Counted from the first letter of the stretch, positions 20,792 to 34,900 are shown. The stretch: DNA of 64,000 nucleotides from Agriotes lineatus (GCA_940337035.1 CALNHX010007652.1:1-64000); one strand, 5' to 3'. A program made the numbers and translations. The notes: generated by a model from the sequence alone, not told the origin.

Positions 20792-23550
20792 ATGATTGCT
20801 TTAAAAAAATACGTGTTAACATAGAAAATGACTCGAAAGTAGAAACACGTTTGTTATTATATAACTTGAAATAGTGTTTTATTAATATCTGCAAATATGA
20901 ATACATTAATAGAATAAAATGACACTTCAAGCCAATATGTGTGCACCCGCAAAACGTTGCATTTGCGGACAAGAAAACTATTGTACCAAATGTGGTTAGC
21001 AAAAATAAATCTTATAATATGGATTTATGAAGTCTGCGGTTACTGTTTTCTTGTGTGCTTTGCACAAGCTATGCATGTATATGCATGAACAGTTTTAGTT
21101 TGCCTTTTACTTAAGCCCAAAGTAAATGTAAACGATTTCAACGATCAAGAATATGCCTTTATGACTTGTTCCTAGTTCATTATTCTTCAGTTGTCTGTAT
21201 CCGCAATACAAAATATATTTTTAAACGAAATATAGATTGCAAAATCAATATAACATGAATATATCAAAGTATTAAATGAAACTATAAATTAAACATAATT
21301 TGTCTAACTCGAATAATAAAAAATTCGATATAAACTACTCTGTCAATCTAAATTCCGTATTTTTTGTTCTAATTTGATTGCATGATCGATACTTTTTACT
21401 CTTTTTTGGTGTCTATCCTAGCAAGAAGTTTATATAGTACCAAAATTTAAGAGTAGCATTTTCTTAGCGAATTTTGTTTTACCTCCCCAAACTAGTTCAA
21501 CAGAGTTAGGTTCGCGGTGATAAAAAATTTCTGAAATCTATTTTCAAATACTCTTATATGTGTTAATATGTGTAATCATCAAACAACAAACTTTCCCATT
21601 ATGACACATTACACCTATCATAATCACTTCATAAAATGTCCCTGCTTTGATCTGTGAAAACCATTGAAAATCGGTTTCTCTACCAAAACACTTTTACGCC
21701 CTTAATTGCTAAAGAGAAATTTATTTCGTGAATAATTTTTGCAAAGATTACAACTGGGTTAGGAAGTAATAATTTCAATTACGACATAATGAACTATTGT
21801 TTGAATTCCATACTTGCCATCTATTATAAACTTGTCTTCCAGAATTCGTTTGTGATTCCAGACAACCTTTCTTCTGTGCCGAAGCATTCTACATATTCGT
21901 ACCAACATTTTTATGTCAGGTAACTACTTTTTAAATAGCTACTTACCTGTCACTTTAGTGTAAGTAGAAACCATATTGTCCAATTTCTTGAACGATAGTT
22001 AATTATTTTAAATAGTCCAAAAGATTTATTCTGTGAGATAGAATTTATAATTTAAGTTGATCCATCTAGCCCTTTCCCCAGACCTTGGCTCCAGCGATTA
22101 CCATGTTTTTGATCTATTAAACAGACGCTGTAGGAACGTCGCGTCGGTTGAGCAGTAATGATGAAGTAAGCCATTTTTTTTCTCAGCGAATAAGAAATCT
22201 TGCATGTACAAAATGTGTTGATAAGCAGGGGGAATACGGCGAAAAATAATGTAAACGGTTTCGTCCCCAGCCCTTGTATTTTTAAAATTTAAAAATTCCT
22301 CTTAGTTTTTTATTTTGCCACATGGTGTTGTGTAATCCAACGGTATAGTTTTGTTTGTTATAAACTTTATAATTTTATATTTTATATAAGAAGAAAATAT
22401 CTACTTTACTATAAGTATAATTTGTGTCACGTTTTAATCTTAGAAGAACTTGCTAAATACAATTGTTTTGCACAGAATAATATACACAAATTGGAAATCA
22501 GGTACAAGTTTTTAACATCCCAGCTGGGTAGTGAAAGAATGAAGACGACGCATGCAATAAAGCAAATATTCAAAACAGCAGATACAGTTAAATTTAAAAT
22601 GAATGTCACGTATGCAAACAACATAGTAATTTGTCTTTGATAAATGCAATATGCAACTTTTATGGTCTGTGTAGGGTAATATAAACCGCATCCACAAAAT
22701 ATTTTTTTCATTGAGTGGATATTTCTTTAAAGGCGCTGCACAAATCGTCCTGTAATATTAGAAAGTTAAGTAGAATTTTAATTCCAGCTATTATTTTCTA
22801 TTGTTCATCGATATGCCCATCTTGCTGACAACGTGATTTCACCAATAGCTAATAATAGCATAGTTAAAGCAATATAATAAATTATGAAGGTAATGTGCGT
22901 GGGAACCTGACTGCAAATAGTAATTATCCCCTCGAGTGAGGTTAGTCCTGTCTAGTCTCTTATCTCTCGTTACGATTCTCTAAAAGCTATACATTGGAAT
23001 TAGTATAATCGAAATGTACAGTTAAAAGAAAAAAATGGGGCCCAATGACTTATATTACGAGAAAGGTTTACAACTAGATGTTTCCACTTTTAGGAGGGTA
23101 GAAGTGAGGTAAAATTGTCGTATGTTTAACTTCGAAAGTGTAATTTTAAGCAAAAAACATTATGTTGTAGTTTATTATATTTCCTTTAAAATGGTTTTAT
23201 TTTGCTCTTTCTACGATGAAAAATAGCAAAGTTATGACGATTTAAAGTTTTTGTTATTTTTTGCGCTCTCAATTAAGACCGTGTTTGCTTTTGTTAGTAA
23301 AAATAAAAATACGTGTTTAAGAAATTAAAAGAAAAATAATGTTATAAGTAAATTATCTACAATTTATTTTCTTACATTCTAGAATGAAAATTAGTCGAGT
23401 TTTGGACATTAACGGCTTCAATATTGTAATTTTTAAAAATTATAGAAATGCAAGATACACCTTAATGCTAATGATATACAAGCTACAGGTGATATATTTG
23501 TTAAGTATTACGAAATACTTCTTCAAAGACATTATTTCTGTTTACGTATG
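20792..23550. other. long AT-rich spacer
   Basis: No gene, RNA or element could be supported over 2.7 kb on either strand. Only short chance ORFs and A/T-runs. Confidence 0.4.
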
Positions 23551-24418
23551 TATATCCTGGGTGTTAATTAAGTACGTAGACAAACTTTAAGGGGTGATTC
23601 CTTGATCAATTCTAAGATAAAAAGTTCCTACAAACATGGGACCTAAATGGCTTGGTTTTCAAAATACAGGCTGTTGAAGTTTAAACAACTTTTTTTTCAA
23701 AAATCTCGAAAACTGCTGGTGGTATTCTAATGAAACTTGGTGTAGGTTAGTATTTTATAAACTGGCATTGTTCGGTCAAAATAAATTTAATTTATTTCCA
23801 CTAGTGGCGTGCATCGAGGCCACCTCAGTTACCTTATTTTAGAAAAATGTGGTACGCCACTGTTTTTTAGCCAAAAGTTTTGTAGCTATTGTAAGATTGT
23901 TTGTTCTTAAATAATATTTTATTAAAACTTCTTTAAGCTGTATTTTGAAAATGAAGCCGTTTAGATCCCATTAAAGTCCAATGATGTTACAGATTTTTAC
24001 GTTTTTCTCGAAAAAAAAACTTATTCTATCAAAAAAATAAAAAATACATCTTTTGTATAGTTTCAATAGGTGAAGCTAAAAAACTTGTCGTATTGACTAA
24101 AAAACAGTGGCGTACCAGATTTTTCTAAAATAAAGTAACTCAGGTGGCCCCGATGCACGCCACTGGTGGAAATAAATTAAATTTATTTTGACCAAGCAAT
24201 GCCACTTTATGAAATACTATCATACACCAAGTTAAATTAGAATACCTCTGGGAGTTTTCCAGATTTTTGAAAAAAAAGCTTTTTTTTGTTTAAACTTCAA
24301 CACATCTTGAAAACGAAGCCGTTTAGGTCCCATTTTTATACGAACTTTTTGTCTTAGTATTGATCAAGGAATCCCCCTTAAAGTTTGTCTACGTACTAAA
24401 TTAACACCCTGTATATTA
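23551..24418. repeat. foldback element, about 330-bp arms
   Basis: The left arm (from TATCCTGGGTGTTAATT, through GACAAACTTTAAGG and GGTACGCCACTG at about 23853) is inverted at the right (CAGTGGCGTACC at about 24106, through CCTTAAAGTTTGTC to TTAACACCCTGTATA). The spacer is about 200 bp. Arms differ by perhaps 10-15%. No coding content. Confidence 0.85.
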
Positions 24419-24666
24419 TGGATGTTACAAATGTAATTTTTGAATTTTTTTTCAAGAATTCGTTAATTTATTACTTCACTTGTTATTGTCAATTTTTGAA
24501 TAGTTAAGGTAATATACAATTTTATATACGTGTTAATATATGATTAACTTCCTATAAAATGAGGGCTTTACGTGTTTTACACGTTTACGTTTGAATGTGA
24601 TCGAAAATTTAAAAAAAACGCGCCATCTATACTATTGTAAAAAATCTGGTGTGATACACTCACACA

Positions 24667-25324
24667 ACTTCCTTTTACAGTGATCTTATAATTAGTCAAA
24701 AATTTTATTTTAATTTTTAACCATTTGTTAAAAATTTTCAAAAATTACAAATTCTACAAAAACGGTACAAAATCGAGTGTTAGTTGAAGAGATAAATTTT
24801 CTCTAGAATTTTAAGGTAAATTCAAAAATGTAATAATATACCTGGTGTTTTATTTAAAATAGGAGTTAATAAAAAAATAGAAAAAAAAAACAAAAGAAAC
24901 CCACTTTAGAAGTATTCAACTGGAAAATCACCTATCTCACATCAATACACATTAAAAATGTAAGAAAAATGTAAAGTTTAAAAAAAAATCGTTAGAGCCG
25001 TTTTTGAAAAAATCAAAAAAAACTGAAAAATCACAAGAGTAAACACCTACTTCCGGTTATGCGATTTTCTTCAAAAGCTTGCTGTCTCATCTACATAGTA
25101 CACAAAACTTATATATGAAGTTTCAATGCCATACCTCTTTTCGTTTTTGAGATATTTTGTTCACAGACACACACACAGACAGACACACAGACACACAGAC
25201 AGACCAATGAAAAAAAATATGTTTTTTGGGATCAGGGGACTCTAAAAGGTGAAGATCTGTTGAAAACTCAATTTCGAATTTTTGGGGTGAATCCAATACT
25301 TCCTTTATAGTAGTAAAAGGAAGT
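24667..25324. mobile_element. 12-bp-TIR family, most complete copy
   Basis: Bounded by ACTTCCTTTTAC (24667-24678) and its exact inverse GTAAAAGGAAGT (25313-25324). It includes a CA/GACA microsatellite (25159-25202) and no coding region. The flank GGTGTGATACACTCACACA just outside is also shared with the copy at 50.5-51.1 kb, so the true boundary may lie near 24638. Confidence 0.75.
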
Positions 25325-25497
25325 AAAAACGTCAAATTCGATGGGCTACTTTTGACAACGTCTTACGAGAATTTAAAGACAGTATCCCATCGAATTTGAC
25401 GTATCTCATTTCTAATATGATCCTTTAAAGATTCAATATTAACCGGTCTATTGTTGTAAACCTTATTCTTTAAGTCACCCCACATCTGTCATTTCGA

Positions 25498-25706
25498 CAG
25501 ATAAATCCGTCAAACCCTATATCGGGGACGGGGAGGGACGGGACGGGACGGGTACGGGGTCGGGAAAAGGGACCGGGACGGGGACGAGGACGGGGACGAT
25601 GCCGGAGACGGAGACGGGGATGGGATGGAATGACAGAAAATAATTAGTCATTATTTAATACACAAATAACGAACCTCGCGTGTACGAAGTCGCGGGTAAC
25701 AGCTAG
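25498..25706 (+). mobile_element. Helitron 3' end with GC-rich array
   Basis: Positions 25702-25706 end in GCTAG followed by T, preceded by a short GC-rich stem (CGCG...CGCG), the usual 3' terminus of Helitrons. About 25525-25625 is a degenerate GGGACG/GGGGAC array. The 5' end was not found. Confidence 0.5.
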
Positions 25707-26224
25707 TTACATCTAACTTTATATGCTTTTTTGGGTAATTTTAATGTTTGTTATTAAAGATTTTCTTTGTGCGGTAGTTTACTGTTTGACTTCATCACAG
25801 CACCAATTAGTTTTTATTGTAGTGGATTGTGTTCTCTTGGTAATTATCATTCCTAAAGCTTCAACTGCATTGTCAGAAATATTCTTCTTTATTTTTTCCC
25901 AGTTTACGTCTAGGTTGTTATTAAAATTGGTATGAATGTTTTCTATAATATTATACAATCGTCTGCGATAGAGGTACTGTACGCTTTCATCTTCTAACAG
26001 TTGTTTAATTTATCATAGTTCTGGCTATTGCTTCTTTCTCTTTTGTTATTTGTAATTTGAGTCGTAGTTTACATAGTAGTAGATTATAATCTAATCCTAT
26101 GTCGGAGTAATTTAGAGTCACAACGTCAAGTATTTGGGAGGGATGTATTGGTCTATTTGTTACTACGAGTGGTGGAAATCCAATAATCCAATAATAACTA
26201 CCAGCCTCCCGCACAAGCTGGTTT

Positions 26225-26560
26225 CCCAAAGTGTGCAGTACTATTGAGCACTTGCACTCCCTCCGCACAGTAATAGAAACATATAGAGAACATCGTTTTC
26301 AACTGCAATTGGCATTCGTTGACTACAACAAGGCGTTTGACTCCATAGAATTATGGGCTATCTTTAGAGCACTAGACAACCCAAGAGTGGACGCTAGCTA
26401 TAAAAACATTCCTAAATACATATATGAAAAACCACATACCAAGTTAAAATATTAGAACGCCTAGAAATAAGTAAAATTCAAATGAAAAGTGGAGCATGAC
26501 AAGGGACATCTCCCCTAAGTTGTTTACCCTAGCAATAAAAGATGCTTTCAAAGCATTGAT
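26225..26560 (+). pseudogene. RTE-like non-LTR reverse transcriptase fragment
   Basis: The frame from about 26231 includes a Leu-Ala-Phe-Val-Asp-Tyr-Asn-Lys-Ala-Phe-Asp motif (catalytic palm block A). A shifted segment reads the GA(V)xQGxxxSPxLFxLAI block near 26490-26540. Truncated at both ends with stops. Confidence 0.7.
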
Positions 26561-27129
26561 CCGCTGGTACTTTATTGATAATCTCATATAGATTGACATA
26601 AATATACATATTAATAATAGTAATGTTCTGTTTAGGTGTTCTAAACTGTATTGATCGAATTCCTTCATAGATGTAGCCTATGTTGTCAATCGCGGTTTAG
26701 TGTTTTTATTAATTAAGATGCCAACTTCCCCTTTGGGTCTTTCATGTTTTGGTACAACGCTATACCGGGTGCTGACTTATTGCGCCACACATCATAGGAA
26801 TTTGCATAGTAAATTCTATTATTTGCTCCCATAATTATTTTATAGCTAAAGTGTAAATACATTTTTTGTAGAGAAAAAAATACTGCATCCATTCATACTT
26901 TGGCTAACAATTTTCCATTTTCCGGAACCGAAAGAATACAAAAAATTAAACTAGAATTTTTACAAAAATCAGTGATGCCATTGAATTATCTAAACAAACC
27001 AATGCACTTACGTTTGTCTGTCATTGTAGTTAACTTTTGCATTTTCAGGTTATTGTGAAACCACAAAACGCAGAAAAAGGAAACAATTTTATTTATTTTA
27101 ACACAAAACGTTCAAATAAGCCACTATTC

Positions 27130-27400
27130 GTTGCTGAACAATAGCCCAACATATCGTCAAATTCTCACCTAATATTCGCTAATTGACCACTCTTCTATCG
27201 AATAAAATTTTCCAGCTCTTCTAGATTTTGAAATACTCATCTAGAGTAAATTTTGATTTCAAATGTAGCCAAAGAAAAAAGCATTCAGTGAAAGATCGGG
27301 GGATCAAGCAGACCAATTAATTGCATAATTTGCACCAATCACCTTATTGAAGAAATCTCTTCGTCTCTAGCAACTTTGACCACCGCCGGTGCTACTACTT
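27130..27400 (-). pseudogene. degenerate Tc1/mariner-like transposase fragment
   Basis: On the minus strand a Trp-Ser-Ala-stop-Ser-Pro-Asp-Leu segment, then Phe-Phe-Phe-Gly-Tyr, matches the conserved region before the last catalytic acid in insect IS630/Tc1/mariner transposases (SPDLxxxDFFLWGY). The frame is broken and the Asp of the motif is Asn. Confidence 0.5.
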
Positions 27401-27710
27401 CTTCCAACAACTGCAAAAAGTATATTTTGTGATATTTATCTAATACTAGGATTTTCAGTCACCGCCTTCAAAAGATTAAACGTATTGTCCTTTTCCTCGT
27501 TTTGGTTTAGGTTATCAACCTCATTATTGCACCTACAATTAGTTAATAACGTGACTGTAGTTCTAAATTTAATATATTAATCTATTAATGGTGACACTGA
27601 CCGCACTGTTTTGAATTTTCCGATACGAATATTTTACAATAAACAAGGAGCTTACTTGACGAGAGCTATTTCCACCATAAAATAATTTTTCTACGCCCAA
27701 TACTAAAAGG

Positions 27711-27985
27711 TCCCGGGTGGTGTAGCTTGAACAAGCGTCCACGTACGATCAGCAGAGTTAAGCAACGCTCTCTCTGGTCAGAACTTGGATGGGAGTTCCA
27801 CGGCTGCTTCGCTCGGCGCCTCGTGGTACGACTGCCACGGAAATAGTTGGTCCCGGTTGTCATAATAACATAATGACAGTCGTTAGTGGGGTTGGAAGTT
27901 CCCATAAAATGTACAATGACGCCTGTAATTGGCCTAACGGCTGTTGGCTGAGTACAAAATAAAATAAAATAAAAAATATAAATAA
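27711..27985 (+). mobile_element. 5S rRNA-derived SINE (SINE3-like)
   Basis: About 27732-27840 matches 5S rRNA internal promoter sequence: an AGCAGAGTTAAGCAACGC stretch (A-box region), then GGTCAGAACTTGGATGGGAG (C-box region). A unique body (ATAATGACAGTCGTTAG... GGCCTAACGGCTGTTGGCTG) and an A-rich tail with AAAAT repeats follow. A shorter family member lies at 41309. Confidence 0.85.
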
Positions 27986-28769
27986 AGTAGGCCTTTTAGC
28001 GCTATCTTTTTTCATTAAAAATGACGTTTTATAATTTAGCGTGTTAAAAGTGAAAGCTGTTTACTTTTAGCCCATGTGCTAAAAGTAAACAGCTGGTGTT
28101 GGATTTAGAATTTCGAACTGGAAATGAGGTTGTGAAGTTATTCTAGTTACTTCTTTCGTTAGAGGTAAAGTGTGTTTTAAATAATTAAAGCATTATGTAA
28201 TGAATAAAGTAAAATGTGTACATTTATAATTACCTTTGATAACTAACATTGACCTACGCGTCAAGGCCATCTCTTTACTGTGACATAAATTATAACTGTA
28301 ATAAATGAAAACCTTTGTTAAATCGACATTTATGAATTAATAACAATAAATTTAAGGCCATAAAAAAAATATTGTGTGCAAACTCGCGCATAAACGTCCA
28401 CTTTTAGCACTTGTTCCACAAATAGCTATTTTATTATGGACAAGGTCCAGGTATTCGAAGTACCAGGTACCTTAGATACTTTAAGTAGAACAAATTAATA
28501 AAGAATCATTATAAACGTCAAACATCAATGACAAACAAACAAATAACACATTTTGTTTATTTTGAGCAATTCCAAGGCACCACGTATTTTGAAAATTGAA
28601 TTTTAATTTTCATTGATTTATACTATTTCGTAAAATGGAAAATTGTTAACATTTGGTATGAATGGATGCAGTATCTTTTTCTCTACAAAAAATGTATTTG
28701 CAATTTAGCTCCAAAATAATTAGGGGAGCAAATAATTAAACATAAACATAACTCTGTAATTAGGGTAAT

Positions 28770-29300
28770 GTATTTGTTTGGAACCACAGAGAGTGAGACT
28801 CTACCACTACCACTACGCGAAGAAGCGAGGATCGCAGGCAGTGGCCGAGAAGAGAAAGAGTGTAAAGCAGGCAGACGAACGGAGCAGATCGTTGCTTCGC
28901 AGCAAGCATAAGTTCATAAGTTATAATACAGTGAAATGTACCTATACTAACTCATCGTTGTCAGTAAATATTTTTAACATACAATCTACTATTTTATCTT
29001 TGAACTGAGTGCATCGAACATTTTGGTTCTATCGAGCTCGAATATAACAGGGAAGCAGATGAATCTGCCTTTTTAACTTTACACTTGGCAGTAATTTGGA
29101 CAGCGAGCCGGTTCAGCACCATCGGACCTACCGTTTTAAAATCCACTTGGGTAACTGGCCAAACTCCTCTTACAACTGTAAAAAATCTAAACACACAAAT
29201 CGCATGCACAATAACAAAGAAAACCGCTATTAAGTTAACACCTGTAAATAGGAAATGTATATACTGCAATTCGGTAAATTGCGCAACGTCTTAGAACTAG
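28770..29300 (+). mobile_element. possible LTR retrotransposon 5' end (BEL/Pao-like leader)
   Basis: A segment starting TGTATTTGTTTGG and ending GCATCGAACA at about 29022 is followed by TTTTGGTTCTATCGAGCTCG, which resembles the primer-binding leader after a 5' LTR. The following 29025-29290 has a partly open frame with a Cys-x-x-Cys, but no gag or pol could be recognised. Weak call. Confidence 0.3.
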
Positions 29301-31300
29301 TGACATAAATTCGGTAAATTGACAATAATTTCGTAAAACGATATGAATAGTAAACTCTAGACAAGTAGCGGTGGTAAAGGGCGACATTAAACTATATTAA
29401 CTGACGGTAAATGAACTGTAAATGGCAGATACACACAGGTAACGGTTTGACAATTACAAAAAGGTACACAAAGAAAGCTAAATAACCGAGACGTTATAAC
29501 AACTGTTCGATAATTCAACGCAACACACTGTATATATGTTAAACTGCACATTAAACGTAAATAAACAATATAAACGATACTTGTAGGAAGCTTGGTTGTG
29601 CGATAACTGATGTCTCAATGTTACTGCGACGGCTACGCTACCGAAATACTACAGGGAACGAAACGAAAGGCATGTAGCAACATCTCAACGGACTGCAGCC
29701 ACCGCGCGAGCTGAACACCAGGGGAATTTATCCATACGAGACGGGATGCGAAGTTCGAACGGAAGTCAACACCAACACAAACTGAACAGCACAATACGGT
29801 AAACACTCCTGCTAGTGCAACCCCGTAAGACGCGCTCGCGCGATGCCCACTTCAAGAACTGATTGTCCCTTACAGACGCCGGATGCTAACTGCCTGGAAA
29901 TGCAACGCCAGACGGCGCGATCGATAAAAGGTCTCGGGACAGCCGAGCGCTACATGATACCTCTCTCTCGCACCCATGGCTGTTGTTTGTTAAATTCATG
30001 TTTCGGAACGTTCTAAAATGCGGCTGCAGACAAAGTCAATATTTCCACAACGGCTAAATTTAACCCGCCAGCAGATCGAAAGCCGAGAAACACCAAATGA
30101 GTACATTTCGGATTGCTTAAATTCAAGCGGATGAATACGAGAAACCCATATACAAGCGGGGTCGTAATTTAGAAAATACGTTACTTAGCCGTACGTTCGT
30201 ACAATTTAAAAATCTCCTGACAGCGTGACGGAAGAGGGGCAGGTGACAGTTAGATTATTATGCTCCAAGGCGAGAGTGGCACCAATAAGCCAGCTTACAT
30301 TGCCAAAGATAGAACTATCGATAGATAGTAATTGAATTGGACAAACTAAAACGACCCCTAAAACGTTTACGCTTTGACTCAAGGATTAGGAGAGGGGGGA
30401 TATTTTAGCATTAAGAATTTAACATAGAATTTCCTATATTGCGCAATCAGTACATTGTATATCAAAAGAAAGAGCTTATCCTCGGCTGGTTGTGGAACTA
30501 AATGTTACGTTATTACTAGATTCAGAAAATATTCATAATAATTTCAGGCTGTGTTGTATCAGCTGGAATTAAATAAGAAAACGACATGTTTAAGAACATA
30601 AATCCTTGTTTGACCAATAATTAAAAAATTAGAAAACCTAAATTAATCTTATGACGAAATGTTGAATACGTACGCCTGCGTCCTTCCTTCAAACATTTTT
30701 GAACTCGTCCTCTTATGCCTTCAAAAACATTTTGGAATAATTGAAGTGAGTTGTTAATTTCTTAATAATTATTGCTTTAACTGAGAAATAGATCAAAGTA
30801 ATAATTTGCGCAGCTCAGGCTTTACCATTGACCAAAATGGGACCCAATAGATACAGGACAAATGTTGTATAAGAGATAAAAAAGCACAATGAATAAGTGC
30901 GTTGTGTTCAATGCAGCTGCATCGCACAGATGCGAAAGATCTTGCGTTGCAGCTTGCGAAATATGGTCGGAGTATTGCCTAGCGTTGAAATCGCATTCGT
31001 AGGCGCTGAAGTTTGAATGCAACCGCCCTTAATGGTTTTTTATTTGAAAATTGATGTAATTCGCATTAGCAAGTGTTTTCTTTCATTGTTTCAGTATGAT
31101 TATGAATGGTAAGATATTTTCACCTCTAGTTTCATTTTATTTTTTAAAATTGGTCTACTTGCGGGAGAAGTTATGAAGTAAATCCCTTCACAGATTTTCA
31201 TTTGTTTTAAAGTTAATGGAACACACATGCTTCGGTCCTAGAACTTGGAGGCGCTTCCTTTTGATTCTTCTTACAATCAATTAAAACACCACCAGGTTGT
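29301..31300. other. spacer with a GC-richer core
   Basis: Positions 29600-30000 are clearly GC-richer than their surroundings, but no frame, RNA or repeat structure was recognised. The rest is ordinary AT-rich sequence. Confidence 0.35.
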
Positions 31301-31315
31301 ATAAAAATTCGTACA

Positions 31316-31321
31316 TTTATT
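31316..31321 (-). terminator. possible distal polyadenylation signal of the kinase gene
   Basis: AATAAA on the minus strand, 670 nt after the stop codon. A nearer one is at 31904-31909. Which is used cannot be told. Confidence 0.3.
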
Positions 31322-31903
31322 CTGTAAAAACTATTACTAGCAAATATTTCATTAGTAATTTTTACAATCTAAAATATGCACAAAATTGCACAACATATGA
31401 TATTCTTTATATCGAATAAAAAGGAAGCCACATTTGTCATAGACTTCTTGATCTTAACTGATAATTATACGTTTATTATAATGCACATGCTTTAGTCTAG
31501 CTAATTCAATATTTGGCTGGCTGGCGCGCGCTCTCTCTATCGCTCTCTCTCTTTCTTTAACTAAATCTGTAAGCGCTATTAAACGCTAACTATGAATATA
31601 TAATTCGAGGCACTAATCTAACACAAAGTACATACATGCTTGTTATAATACACATGAACAAAGAAGTGTTCATCTATTTGCAATAAAATTATAAGAATTA
31701 ACATATCCTTTGGCATTTTTCCAACATAAGCTCCATATTTCACTCGTATTGAGTTCTTATAAAATCCACAACAAAGCTCTATTCAACAAGAAAAAGTAAA
31801 TTTTCAGAAATATCCAAACCTGACAAAATATTCATCACTTTTTAACTAAAAAATAGTACAACGAAGGAAAACCACAGCTTACCATTAAAATTGTTACTTG
31901 CAC

Positions 31904-31909
31904 TTTATT
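31904..31909 (-). terminator. possible proximal polyadenylation signal of the kinase gene
   Basis: AATAAA on the minus strand, about 82 nt after the stop codon. Confidence 0.35.
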
Positions 31910-31990
31910 AAAGGATTTTTAATGTTAAGGAAGTAACTTCCGCGTAAAATATAAAGTTTATGTTAAGTCTAAATTAAAACACCCCTGCAT

Positions 31991-34900
31991 TTAATATCGT
32001 ACATCTAAACTTATATAGCGGTTTTCGTTTTCCAAGAGCTTCTCTAACATGTCTCGAAGATCATTGAACAAAGGCCTGTCCTTAGGACTTTCCTTCCAAC
32101 ACAACCTCATAATTTCGTATCTAGTCGATTAAAACAGAATTAGCATCCAAAAGCACCTTTTGCTAGCTACTTACAATTCCTCACTGCAGTTCTTTGGGCA
32201 TTCCATTCTATAGCCACTCCTTAAAAAACTTAAAAGATCCTGTGGTAAAATAGTTGCATATGGATTTCCTCCCAAGGTTACTATTTCCCATAAAAGCACA
32301 CCAAAAGACCATACATCACTTTGTGTGGTATACTGTTGGTGTGACAACGATTCTATCGCCATCCACTTTACTGGTAATTTTCCGGCACCTGTTTTTAAGT
32401 AAATGTTGTCTTGATACACGTCTCGACTTAAACCAAAATCTGCGACTTTAACGGTACCGTTATCACACATCAATACATTTCTTGCTGCTAAGTCACGGTG
32501 CACTACCCTAAGACTGGAAAGATATTCCTGAAAGTATACGATATAAACGATACATTTATCTCAATATTGCTAATTAAACTCTTACCATTCCCATCGCAAT
32601 CTGCCTTGCAAATGATAGAAGATCCCTGGGTTCCAAAACCGAATCATCAAATAGTTCATAAACTTTATTGGAGAAATGGTTTTCACTTTGGCCGTCTTCT
32701 GCAAGGCTTGGAGTATTAACGTAACGCATATCTGGAGCTCTAAAGTTATATGTATCAGAATATAACGCGAACAATTAGTATAAAACGTACTGAGTAGAAA
32801 TGTGTTCCCAAATATCCCGTAAATAATTTTGTAAATCTCCTTTGGCGCAGTATTCAACAACCAATGCGGGACCAAAATGTCCTAACCTTGGGCAACAACC
32901 CAAAAGCGACACCAAGTGAGGGTGGCTACCTACAGATTTCATTATTTCTAGTTCACTTTCAAACTGGCGAACCTCTTCTCCTGTCGGATTGCCTGAAAGT
33001 AACGTGTTTTGTTTCCATAAACAAACTAGTTTGACAATAGTTGTAATGAAACCAATTAGCAACCAATTTAAGGCGAATGAGTGCCAGGATGATGAATTGT
33101 TATTTACCTTTGAGCATTTTAATAGCAATTTCTAGTTCTTCTCCATTATCCCTTTGCAGCAATCCCTTATGTACAATTCCAAACGCACCTTCGCCAAGCA
33201 ATTTATCCACAACCACTTTTTCCGAGTTCATTTGCCATTCGTCATCAACAATTTCTGGTATGTAGTATTCCATAGTCATATTGGTCAAAGAAGGGGAACA
33301 TTTTTCATTGTAACTGTCGCTGTAGTATTTTGATATCATACTGTCACTTTGTCTTTTTGATAGCTTAAACGAACAGCGACGGTACAAGAATAAAACTATA
33401 ATTAGTCCAAATCCAACTATTCCGGCTATGCTGCCTAGAATTATCGGAATATGAATCGAGTTCGACCAAGAACTTTTAGAGCTGGGAAAGTGCAAGTGGG
33501 GTTTCAACTGTCTTCGCAGAACAGCCATTGAGCTATTGCCTCCTTCAGATGATGCCATTACGGTTACGTGGAAGTACTCTCCAACGGATACGTTACGGAA
33601 TAAAACACCGGTTGCATTCTGAAAAAATCACTGTAGTTCTGCAAGAGAATATGATGAAAATTTACCCCTCCAACGTTCCGTAAATATGCAGGTTCATTGT
33701 TGTTCCCAACATATATGTGCACTATGTAGCTGTCGGGAATAAGCTTTGGTTGTGCCCAGTTGACTTTAACAGTATATGTTGAGTTCTCTAGGTTTACATA
33801 ATCTACTAACTCTTCTTCCACTTCTACATTTTGAGGTTCCGGGGGGCCTATAGAAATTATTATGTATCTATATAACTTTTACCAAATGTGAATTGGAATC
33901 CATAAACTTACAGCATTTGGTTAAATTGGAGTAGGCTTCTAGACAAGTTGGAGTATTTATGGTAATTTCTGTTTTATTGCTTTCTAGATTCGCACCCTCA
34001 CTTTTACTAGCAATTTCTACTGTGTAATTAATTCCAAATACAAGATTAGGAAGCACTGTGTGAAACAATTCATTGTCCTAAAATCATTTTAGGTATGAGC
34101 GTTTCTTACTAATATCAACTTTCTCACGTTGGTTAAAATACCTTAGATAGATGAGTACTTAAAAGTGGAAGAAAGATATGGATAAAGGTGAAGCTTTGTA
34201 AGGAACCAAAGAACATGGTTGAGTTCTATACGTTTAACATTTAAGCAGAATTAAAGGCTGGTTGAATATTGGACTTGTACGGATTGACATACTCATCTTT
34301 AACCGTTTTGATTCACAACATGCACATTGTATTGAATATACACTTACAAATCTGATTTGCTTTTGTTTATAATCCGGCGTTTCGGAATGATCAGACCACA
34401 CAAAATCGTAGAAACAAGCGGGATCTGCAAATAACACACAGTTAAAGCAAATCCATTAAATATTACTTTGAACAAACCTTCTCCAGGTTCCCATTTTATG
34501 ATAGCCGTATAGTCTTCGCCACGTAAAAGCCATTCAACAACATTCATCTTAACGACTGGTTTGGGTTTATAGCTTGCCGAATTTGTTTTCACCCATATTG
34601 AATTAGATGGTCCAAATAGGTCACCCTGTGGGGATACTGCCCATAACCTTATTTGGTAATCGGTATCTGCATCCAATTTATCTATTCGGATAGTTGCACA
34701 ACTAGTCTGCAATTATTACAAAATTCTAATGGAATAATACAAATTGACGTTATAATTACATAATAAAATATTTGCCTTGCAATTGTTGTTAGTACTGCAA
34801 AAAAGTAGGGTCACATTTTCAGTACGTATCCATAGACTTGTAAAAAACCTAAGCATCTCACCTTATTTTCAAATTTCCATTTTTTGTTGTTACTTGTTCT

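Larger units (their letters stand above)
26818..28735 (-). mobile_element. TIR element carrying a dead transposase
   Basis: Inverted repeats of about 104 bp, roughly 85% identical, lie at 26818-26921 and 28632-28735. The outer ends are ATTATTTGCTCCC and GGGAGCAAATAAT. The element encloses a degenerate DDE transposase (27130-27400, minus) and a later-inserted 5S-derived SINE. Confidence 0.65.

Noticed and set aside
32254..33265. Plus-strand frames in the kinase region
   Set aside because: Antisense to spliced kinase exons whose phases and motifs are consistent.
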